Source: an uncultured Acetobacteraceae bacterium
GTDB lineage: Bacteria > Pseudomonadota > Alphaproteobacteria > Acetobacterales > Acetobacteraceae
Reading direction: 5' to 3'
DNA: 39,627 bases
Assembly: GCA_903877125.1 (NCBI GenBank)
Contig: CAIRCM010000231.1
Coordinates: 1-39,627 of the forward strand
Position 1 is the first letter of the stretch; the number at the start of each line of letters is the position of its first letter. The position numbers were made by a program, and so were the translations under genes. Below the pieces are notes generated by a model. That model ran no database searches. It saw only the letters and a list, made by a program, of their open reading frames with translations, and was not told the DNA's origin. Positions 34,701 to 39,627 of the stretch are shown one piece after another.

Positions 34701-35212
34701 TCGCCGACGCCCTCGCCGCCGCCGAGCGATACGCGCGACTGCATGTCGCACGGGAGTTGCTGCGCGCGGGCATCGACCGTTACCGCCGAGAACAGCAGGA
34801 TCCGCTGCTGAAAGCCGCCAGCGCCCATTTCGCCCTCCTCACCGGCGGTCGCTATGTCCGGCTCGGCATCGATGAGGATGCGGGTGAACGGAAGACCCTC
34901 TCGGCGATCGATGGGGCAGGGGGCACCTGCCCGCTCGTCGGATTGAGCGAAGGCGCGCGCGACCAGCTTTACCTCGCCCTGCGGGTCGCCGCGATCGAGG
35001 CCCATGTGTCGCGCGCGGAACCCCTGCCGTTCGTGGCGGACGATCTGCTGGTGACGTTCGACGATACCCGAGCGGCGGCGGCGCTGCGTCTGCTGGCCGA
35101 GTTGGGCCAGAAGACGCAGGTCATCTTGTTCACCCATCACGATCACATCGCCGCGTTGGCCGGGCGGCAGCCCGGTGCGTCCGTGCTCCGCCTGCCCCGC
35201 GCTACGACTTGA
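31760..35212 (+). CDS. YhaN/SbcC-like AAA ATPase with long coiled coil
   Basis: The 1150-aa protein has an N-terminal ABC-type half with Walker A GANEAGKST (32-40), a very Ala/Glu/Arg-rich coiled-coil middle (about 170-1010), and the C-terminal half with signature LSEGARDQ (about 1062) and Walker B PLPFVADDLL (Asp1094/1095), then FTHHDH. This is the SMC/Rad50-like architecture of YhaN-type DNA-repair ATPases. It is translationally coupled to the SbcD-like gene. Its last 11 bases overlap the convergent VOC gene. Strong coiled-coil bias explains the many shadow frames in this region. Confidence 0.9.
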   Translation: MRIRRLDLLRYGHLADLALEFPADVALHVVHGANEAGKSTALSAISDALFGFAHRSDYDFRHGGTQLRIGFTLVAEDGTEAAFIRRKGRTNTLTDPSGEPMPDVALRRFLGGIDRKAFEQGFGLNATRLHAGSDALLHSDGEAGESLLAGAGQMNLRAALASLDEEARTLVGDGRGKRRLSEATEAWRLAQRATDEAAIAPRAWQDAEASHTTITADLARVQAETRDLHAENNRLQRVRRVFHELNALAFARQRLAELKDVPDLPHDAAERRDTAEAARREAARDAKREGEEAARLTAERDALPRDPDALALRDAIGALADRRPVAWQAATDLPKVQASAAAHRTKVADAMRDLGQDIAPEAARDAVPPAGIRTSVQRLIADQAGLAAKATAAADALAAARRRRDRAAEAVDAAPPVPAPDLLRRTIEAVRAEGRLDSLHDQAARAAEAANRTMAAALAALPLWTGDAAALAACPIPLPAQAEAAGACLAATDKTLADARASVARLTEELAAVDGKIDLLSRGDVVPTPEAVAAARHTRDQSWLQLRSALEAGTAPVAAAAVVRFEDLRDEADRLADRRADEATRVADYLSAAAQREALHRQHRAAEAATAAAETMAAEASAAWQTLWVPAGIQPALPAAMVEWRRQRDDLLKAAERAAEASQQRDDLTARRNRARTVLGGDPAGAGTVETLLLRAETDCAAAEAAAAAHRHRLETLAREDAQLPELQAAAETAAAALRAWARQWGEAIAAFGLPRSATPAVAEAALAAWSRIAESAPAWRSDSDRVVQMSATVAAFAQEADAVRVKLREPDRGEPAETVAAQAARRLAAAEAAEQRAEELTTRIAAHRLATETATRRHDDAEADLAALRAAAGAQDDAALAHVIAQSVLRRETAADIAAREKVLLSHGDGQTEETLRAEAAAIDPDTAAARVAEIEARLAELGSRREALSAELARAEAKLAEMRQGHDAAAKAQDARDALADALAAAERYARLHVARELLRAGIDRYRREQQDPLLKAASAHFALLTGGRYVRLGIDEDAGERKTLSAIDGAGGTCPLVGLSEGARDQLYLALRVAAIEAHVSRAEPLPFVADDLLVTFDDTRAAAALRLLAELGQKTQVILFTHHDHIAALAGRQPGASVLRLPRATT

Positions 35213-36125
35213 CCTCGACGATCTCGATCGCCTCGCGGCTCGGCCCCTCGATCATGAATGCCCTTGTATGGCCAAGCTGGTAGGGCGGTTCGAGGAAGGT
35301 GACGGATTCGGCCCGAAGCTTCGCCTCCCAGGCATCGAGGTCCTCGACGGCGAAGGCAAAATGGTCCTGCAACTGCCCCCGGGATGGCGCCAGCGGCTGC
35401 TCCCACTGGTTGCCATACCAGGTCAGAACCACATCCCCGAAGACCACCCCCGCTCGGGGTTCGCGGAACATGCCGTCCTGGGTGAGGGACGGCCAGGATT
35501 TGTCCGGACCGCGCTTCACCGCACGTTCCGCCGGTGTGGGCGGGGTGAAACCGGGGCGGACGGGGGCGTTGAGGTGCGTTTGGTACCAGTCCAGTGCAGC
35601 GAAAGGATCCTCCTGCCAGAGGTGGACGTGATCGAAGTGTTCGGCGGGGAAATCGCCGACATACTCGACCAGGGCACCGTCCGGGCCATCCATGTAGGCA
35701 AACCCGCCGCCGCCGGGCGGTTGGACGTTGGCGGCCATCGCCTCGGCGATCTGCGCCCTGGTCAGACCCGGCGCCTTTCCCTTCGGCGCGGGCCAGGTGT
35801 CGCTGTTGATCAGCACGAACCCACCTGCGTCGGTGGTGTAAAGCGGCCGCAACGCCACCTCGGAGCGGGTCTTGTAGGCCTCGATATTGCCCCGGACGTC
35901 GGTGACGTGCCATCCGAAGTGCCAGATCGCGCTTTGCGGCGATACGGGCGGCGGCGCGTCGACCCGATCGAACAAAATCATGACGTTATGGGGGGAGAGC
36001 AACGCCTTGTGCCCGGCCCATGTGCCGGCCGCGGTGCTGGGGAACTGCCGCGTGTAGAACCCGATGGCGGCGTCGGGATCGGTCGCGTTCAGATGCAGAT
36101 GATGGAAGCGGGGCGTAGCCAGCAC
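35202..36125 (-). CDS. VOC (glyoxalase/dioxygenase-fold) family protein with two VOC modules
   Basis: The 307-aa protein has two vicinal-oxygen-chelate modules: residues about 1-165 (HHLHLNATDPDAAIGFYTRQF...YMDGPDGALVEYVG) and about 165-305 (FDHVHLWQEDPFAALDWYQTHL...LQDHFAFAVEDLDAWEAKL...IEGPSREAIEIVEV). The His and Glu positions typical of metal ligands are present. The fold covers glyoxalases, dioxygenases and resistance proteins; the substrate is unknown. The start is GTG at 36125 with AGGAGA nine to fourteen bases upstream. The 3' end overlaps the YhaN-like gene by 11 bases, convergent. Confidence 0.83.
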   Translation of the reverse strand: MLATPRFHHLHLNATDPDAAIGFYTRQFPSTAAGTWAGHKALLSPHNVMILFDRVDAPPPVSPQSAIWHFGWHVTDVRGNIEAYKTRSEVALRPLYTTDAGGFVLINSDTWPAPKGKAPGLTRAQIAEAMAANVQPPGGGGFAYMDGPDGALVEYVGDFPAEHFDHVHLWQEDPFAALDWYQTHLNAPVRPGFTPPTPAERAVKRGPDKSWPSLTQDGMFREPRAGVVFGDVVLTWYGNQWEQPLAPSRGQLQDHFAFAVEDLDAWEAKLRAESVTFLEPPYQLGHTRAFMIEGPSREAIEIVEVKS

Positions 36126-36221
36126 CGGATGTTCTCCTGGATGAGTCCCTCGGGGGGCGAATGGTATCCAGGATCATGCGACCGGGCCGTTCGGCTGGCC
36201 AGAGTACAAAAGAGAGGGTGG

Positions 36222-36259
36222 TACAAAAGAAAGGGTCCGGTCGATAAGGACCGGACCCT
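36222..36259 (-). terminator. Rho-independent terminator of the flp gene
   Basis: On the minus strand, AGGGTCCGGTC and GACCGGACCCT (36232-36259) form an 11-bp perfect stem with a 6-base loop, followed by TTCTTTTG. It lies 33 bases past the flp stop. Next to it, GTACAAAAGA-type sequences repeat directly (36204-36218 and 36221-36235, one difference). Confidence 0.8.
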
Positions 36260-36291
36260 GATTCTCAAGTCTGATGTAGTAAGCGGAATTC

Positions 36292-36462
36292 TTAGAGCGA
36301 GCCGCCAACGCTGCCGAAGTAGGAGCTGAGGTCACCGGCGAAGGTGGTGAAGCCAGCGGCGATCGTGCCAACGATAACGGCAGCGATCAGAGCGTATTCA
36401 AGGGCCGTAACGCCGCGACGGTCAGACGCGAGCGACAGCAAAGTCTTAACGTGATTGATCAT
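36292..36462 (-). CDS. flp: Flp/Fap-type IVb pilin (orphan)
   Basis: This 56-aa protein begins MINHVKTLLSLASDRRG and has the prepilin cleavage site G|VTALEY followed by a hydrophobic helix ALIAAVIVGTIAAGFTTFAG. That G-x4-EY pattern is characteristic of Flp pilins, which polymerise into adhesive tad pili. The start ATG at 36460-36462 has GGGGAAAG about 6-13 bases upstream. Unlike its neighbours it uses T-ending codons (GCT, GTT, CGT), suggesting very high expression. No tad/cpa assembly genes are in the window, so it would depend on a distant locus. It has its own promoter (36619-36648) and terminator. Confidence 0.9.
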   Translation of the reverse strand: MINHVKTLLSLASDRRGVTALEYALIAAVIVGTIAAGFTTFAGDLSSYFGSVGGSL

Positions 36463-36618
36463 TTACTTTCCCCATTGATTCCAGATTTCGACGCAGCACA
36501 ACGCTTTTTACTGACGTTGATTGCTACTGCTATCATCGGGTTGTTTTCGGGTACCCTCGAACTTGCCGATCCAACCAGCTTTCCCCAACTGGTTGACGAT
36601 TTTGGTCGCAACATCGTT

Positions 36619-36648
36619 AAATTAGGGTGCGGTCCCCAAACCTGTCAA
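36619..36648 (-). promoter_or_regulatory. Sigma70-like promoter of flp
   Basis: The minus strand reads TTGACA (36648-36643), an 18-base spacer, then TAATTT (36624-36619). The start site would be near 36612, giving an unusually long leader of about 150 bases before the flp ATG. The -35 element is one arm of the nested palindrome at 36643-36675. Confidence 0.55.
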
Positions 36649-36675
36649 GCGACCATTTGCGATGGTTATTTGACA
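36643..36675. promoter_or_regulatory. Nested palindrome overlapping the flp -35 element
   Basis: Around centre 36659 the outer arms TGTCAA (36643-36648) and TTGACA (36670-36675) and the inner arms ACCAT (36652-36656) and ATGGT (36662-36666) are both perfectly symmetrical. The outer left arm is the -35 hexamer of flp read on the minus strand. This placement fits an operator or a divergent promoter pair; I do not recognise the motif. Confidence 0.4.
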
Positions 36676-37286
36676 GCGAGTCATTTACGGCCAAATACCT
36701 GAGTGGTAGCGGGGTTCGCACGAATTTTTGAACCGTGGCGATCTCGTGGGGGCACGCAAAACGGCCCGATTCGCACGCACTGTCAGTGCGTTTCTTTGGC
36801 GGCTTGGCGTCAATTCGGGCGCCGCGCATGTCTGAATGCATTTCCTTGCGAGAAAATACGGAGAAACGACTGGATATTATCGCATGTGCGTCGTTTTTGG
36901 ATAAGTTCCACGGGGTCGTCCGGCAGGGCCGTCCGCCCCACTGGTTTCAGCAACCCCGCCCGCCTCATGCAGCCGATTCCCGCCAATGATCGACAACTTC
37001 ACTATATGTTGGTTGCAAAATTCCAGAGACTGCCCGATATGGTTGTGTGCCCCGTGCGTACCATTGGATTAAACCGAGGCGATTTGGCGGCGAAAGGGCA
37101 TGCATATCCGGTGCAGACCGAACACCGCACCAGGATCGGGCCATTCACGGGAACGTTACCATTGCTTGGTTGTCATGACACGAGCATGTCCCGCATCGGC
37201 CTGGCAGCCACGGAACGGCGGCGTGAATCACGCAATCAAACAAAGATTTATAGAGCAAGATTGGGTCAACTTGACCCTGCCGTGCT
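36676..37286. other. Gap of about 0.6 kb without a supported gene
   Basis: The bases have lower GC than the rest of the window, and the frames open here do not resemble any family, lack good ribosome sites or run through on both strands. Read together with the flp leader, the gene-free stretch from 36463 to 37286 is over 800 bases. It could hold decayed sequence or a small RNA, but I see no specific evidence. Confidence 0.5.
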
Positions 37287-37748
37287 CTACGCCCGCTGCG
37301 TCGGTCGCACCCACGCCTTGAGGTGCGGATACAACTCATCGTCCGGAACCTTCGTCAGATCCTTCGACAGGGTCCCGACCAGCTTGCTGGCGGTGGGTGC
37401 GTCCAACCCGTCCCGCAACGTCCGCAGCACATGCGCCGGGGCCACCAGGACCAGGGCGTCGAAGGCGTCCGACGCGGATGCCTCGCAGACCTTGCCCGCC
37501 ACGAACCGTTCGAACGCCGTCTTCGCCATGTCGTGCGGATCGTGACGCGGCTCGATCGCGTGACGGGTAACCGAGGCACTCTCGAAGCTCCGCCCCGGAC
37601 GATCGCTGCCGAGGTCGCTGCTCTGGTGATGCACGTGCGTGGAGTCGAAACTGCCGCGCGTGTGCAGCGCATTGTCGGTGGCCGGATAGACGAAGCGGGC
37701 GTGGCCGCCGTCGGCGATGACGAAACAGGAAACGCGATGTTGGACCAT
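37287..37748 (-). CDS. Host-attachment-type protein (baeRF-like family)
   Basis: The 153-aa protein matches the host attachment protein family found in Alphaproteobacteria: SCFVIADGGHARFVYPA near the N-terminus, FDSTHVHHQSSDLGSDRPGRSFES, FERFVAGKVCEASASDAFDALVLVAPAHVLRTLRDGL, then LTKVPDDELYPHL. The family name comes from agrobacterial work on binding to plants; the fold is related to archaeal release-factor-like domains and the real activity is unclear. ATG at 37748 (MVQHRV) has GGAGG a few bases upstream. It is divergent from the alpha-hydroxy-acid oxidase gene with 171 bases between. Confidence 0.82.
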   Translation of the reverse strand: MVQHRVSCFVIADGGHARFVYPATDNALHTRGSFDSTHVHHQSSDLGSDRPGRSFESASVTRHAIEPRHDPHDMAKTAFERFVAGKVCEASASDAFDALVLVAPAHVLRTLRDGLDAPTASKLVGTLSKDLTKVPDDELYPHLKAWVRPTQRA

Positions 37749-37919
37749 GGGAACCTCCGGGTTCGACACACCCTGACCGGAAAGGCCCGATCGCGCATTG
37801 ACGCCGATCAACCAAGCCCGGCCCCCGCCCGCGCGCAGCACAGGGTTGGGCGGATACACTCTTGCCTTCGGCTGCCCGGCATTGTCGGATGGATGCCGAC
37901 CGTCAACCGGAGGAAACCC

Positions 37920-39041
37920 ATGAACGACGCCGCCGAAGCCAAGCACCTGTTCGAACCGACAGGCGATTTCCAGTGCCTGCACGAATTCATCCCCGCTGCC
38001 CGAAAGAAGCTGTCGGACCATATCTGGGGCTATCTCGTCGGCGCGACGGAAACCGAGACGACGTACCGCCGTAATCGCCTCGCGCTGGACAGCCTCGCGC
38101 TGCGCCCCCGCGTCTGCGTCGACGTCTCGAAGATCGACACGTCCACCACCCTGTTCGGCCGCAAGCTGCGGATGCCGGTGATGCTCGCGCCGGTGGGGTC
38201 GCTGGAATCCTTCGATCCCGGTGGAGCAGCCACCGCCGGCGCCGCCGCCTCGGCCTTCGGAATTCCCATCATGTGCAGTTCCGTCACCCATCCGGGCCTG
38301 GAGGAGATCGCCGCCGCTACACCAGGGCCGAAAATCTTCCAGCTTTACGTCCGCGGCGACCTGCAATGGATGGACGACATCGTCAAACGCGCGGTGGACA
38401 AGGGCTACGATGCCTTCGCGATCACCGTCGATACCGCCGCTTATTCCCGCCGCGAACGCGACATCACCGGACGTTTCGTCAAACCCTGGCGCGCGGTCGC
38501 GACCGGTCAGTCCTATCAGGCGAGCTTCACCTGGGACAACGTCAAGCACTTCAAGGACAAGCATGCCATCCCGCTGATCCTCAAAGGCATCGGCACCGGG
38601 GAGGACGCGGCGCTGTGCTGCGAGCACGGGGTGGACGGCGTCTACGTGTCCAACCACGGCGGACGCCAGCTCGATCACGGCCGCGGCTCGATGGACATCC
38701 TGCCGGAGGTGATGGCGGCGGTGCGCGGGCGCGCCAAGGTCATCGTCGATGGCAGCATCTGCCGTGGCACCGACGTCGTGAAGGCCATCGCCATGGGCGC
38801 CGATGCGGTCGCCATGGGCCGGATGTACTGCTACGCGCTGGCCGCCGACGGGGCCGCGGGCGTGGTGAAGATGCTGGAACTGTTGGAACACGAAATGGGC
38901 GTGGCCATGGCCCTGGCCGGCGCGCGCAGCCTCGCCGAACTCGGACCGAACTTCATCTTCCGTAACGCGCCGATGGTCGCCCAGCCGCACCAGCACAGCG
39001 CCTTCCCGCTGTTGCAGACAACCCCGGAATACCAGGGGTAA
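37920..39041 (+). CDS. FMN-dependent alpha-hydroxy-acid oxidase/dehydrogenase
   Basis: The 373-aa TIM-barrel flavoenzyme oxidises L-lactate, glycolate, mandelate or a similar 2-hydroxy acid. Family residues are the FMN-binding MLAPVGSLESF, the Lys in LILKGIGTGEDA, the active-site SNHGGRQLDHGRGS (His and Arg) and FMN-phosphate segments VIVDGSICRGTDVVKAIAMGADAVAMGR. It lacks a signal peptide or membrane domain, so it is closer to lactate monooxygenase/oxidase-type proteins than to membrane LldD. ATG at 37920 has GGAGG a few bases upstream; an earlier in-frame ATG is weaker. A GC hairpin follows the stop. Confidence 0.9.
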   Translation: MNDAAEAKHLFEPTGDFQCLHEFIPAARKKLSDHIWGYLVGATETETTYRRNRLALDSLALRPRVCVDVSKIDTSTTLFGRKLRMPVMLAPVGSLESFDPGGAATAGAAASAFGIPIMCSSVTHPGLEEIAAATPGPKIFQLYVRGDLQWMDDIVKRAVDKGYDAFAITVDTAAYSRRERDITGRFVKPWRAVATGQSYQASFTWDNVKHFKDKHAIPLILKGIGTGEDAALCCEHGVDGVYVSNHGGRQLDHGRGSMDILPEVMAAVRGRAKVIVDGSICRGTDVVKAIAMGADAVAMGRMYCYALAADGAAGVVKMLELLEHEMGVAMALAGARSLAELGPNFIFRNAPMVAQPHQHSAFPLLQTTPEYQG

Positions 39042-39049
39042 CCGCTGCC

Positions 39050-39087
39050 GCCGCCGACCGATGGGCCTCGCCCCGCCGGTCGGCGGC
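39050..39087. terminator. GC hairpin after the alpha-hydroxy-acid oxidase gene
   Basis: GCCGCCGACCG (39050-39060) and CGGTCGGCGGC (39077-39087) pair perfectly with a 16-base loop, nine bases after the stop codon. There is no T tract, so terminator function is likely only by position. Confidence 0.45.
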
Positions 39088-39303
39088 ATCAACCCCATGC
39101 CCGCCGCGATAACGCGTCTGACCGCGCCGTCGTCGACCGAACCGGTTTTCTTCGGGGTTACACAATATTGATAGGTAATGAGATGATTCCGCACCAACCG
39201 CGTCGGTGCGTAGTGGCATTGACCGTCGCTTGCCAGTGACCTCAATTTCGAAGACGCCCTGGCGGGCCAGAACATATCGGACCCTTCGCGCCGGTCGATG
39301 GAT

Positions 39304-39440
39304 CGCGTTTTTCACCACCAAGAACCACCGAGGATGCACAAAGATTCATCGTCCAGCACAAAGCCTTCGTGCATGCTTCGTGGTTCTTGGTGTTCTTGGT
39401 GGTGAAAAATGCGGTCCTCCGATCCGGTCTGTCGCCGGGG
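39304..39440. repeat. Dispersed hairpin repeat with TTCTTGGTGGTGAAAAA arms
   Basis: GCGTTTTTCACCACCAAGAA near 39304-39325 is the inverted complement of TTCTTGGTGGTGAAAAATGC near 39393-39415. The right part (39390-39439) matches 772-821 at the left of the window at about 40 of 50 positions, and GCATGCTTCGTGG is also shared. The rest of the gap 39042-39508 contains nothing gene-like. Confidence 0.6.
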
Positions 39441-39508
39441 CGTAAGAGAATGCCTATTAAGCTAGGCAAGATGTAAATTCGCTCCGTCTATGTATGAATA
39501 CGGAACGT

Positions 39509-39627
39509 TCAACCCGCGTCCGGCGGCCGCTCGTCCAGAAAATGCGCCGGCACCGTCACCCCCGGAATCAACTCCGGCAGATACGCCACCGCCTCCCGAT
39601 ACCGAGGATCCTTCTCGTCCGTCAGAG
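39509..39627 (-). CDS. 3' end of an unidentified minus-strand gene (partial)
   Basis: The minus strand is open from the right edge to TGA at 39509-39511 and ends ...REAVAYLPELIPG...AHFLDERPPDAG. About 38 residues are visible. The codon pattern is typical of this genome and the frame has no stop, so it is probably a real C-terminus, but I cannot name the family from this length. Confidence 0.55.
   Translation of the reverse strand, partial: LTDEKDPRYREAVAYLPELIPGVTVPAHFLDERPPDAG

Noticed and set aside
36451-36702. 83-codon frame upstream of flp
   Set aside because: Overlaps the flp start on the other strand and the flp promoter; no ribosome site or family likeness.
36703-37545. 280-codon frame running into the host-attachment gene
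   Set aside because: No family likeness and it overlaps a well-supported minus-strand gene.
1-39627. CRISPR array, prophage or integrated plasmid
   Set aside because: No regularly spaced short repeats, no integrase, capsid or replication genes; the repeats seen are scattered intergenic palindromes.

Overview
The window looks like chromosomal DNA of a high-GC alphaproteobacterium, most likely of the Acetobacteraceae/Rhodospirillales. That is inferred from uniformly GC-rich codon use, an hpnN-type hopanoid transporter, an alphaproteobacterial-style class I ribonucleotide reductase, a DUF6502/DUF5666 pair, an ELM1-family protein and repeated 'CGTCATGCCGGCGAATGCCG'-type intergenic palindromes. 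No rRNA, tRNA, phage, transposase gene or CRISPR array was found.

Left part (1-10,100): the end of an acyl-CoA dehydrogenase; an hpnN-like RND exporter with a one-base frameshift near 1154; a class I ribonucleotide reductase large-subunit gene with an in-frame amber codon at 3930-3932 and a likely pair of NrdR boxes upstream; a family 4 glycosyltransferase on the minus strand; an ABC exporter half-transporter; and hisC.

Central block (10,140-17,700, all minus strand): this is the most interesting region. Reading right to left, a compact operon encodes a PqqD-like protein, an ATP-grasp ligase, a fold-type III PLP decarboxylase and a urea-channel/M23-peptidase fusion. It is followed, after a hairpin, by a second operon of a DUF6502 protein and a DUF5666 lipoprotein. 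Each operon is preceded by nearly the same perfect 17-bp palindrome (GTGTGYAAAWTRCACAC). In the first operon the palindrome occupies the 17-bp spacer of a sigma70-like promoter. The two operons therefore look like one co-regulated, largely undescribed system.

Right-central part (18,100-30,400): an unrecognised 623-aa protein coupled to an ELM1-family protein; a small C70-type cysteine protease; a solute-binding protein; a TetR-GST-YghU-EamA operon; a PuuE-like deacetylase; a zinc-ribbon methyltransferase overlapping an MFS exporter; and an MNT/HepT toxin-antitoxin pair.

Right part (30,500-39,627): an SbcD-like nuclease translationally coupled to a YhaN/SbcC-like ATPase; a double-VOC protein; an orphan Flp pilin (56 aa) with its own promoter, terminator and atypical codons; a gap of about 0.8 kb; a host-attachment-type protein divergent from an FMN-dependent alpha-hydroxy-acid oxidase; a hairpin-rich repeat; and the 3' end of an unidentified minus-strand gene.

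Three MITE-like copies with ATACCAGCCCG-type ends (5662, 9915, 17876) and other hairpin repeats punctuate the intergenic regions.
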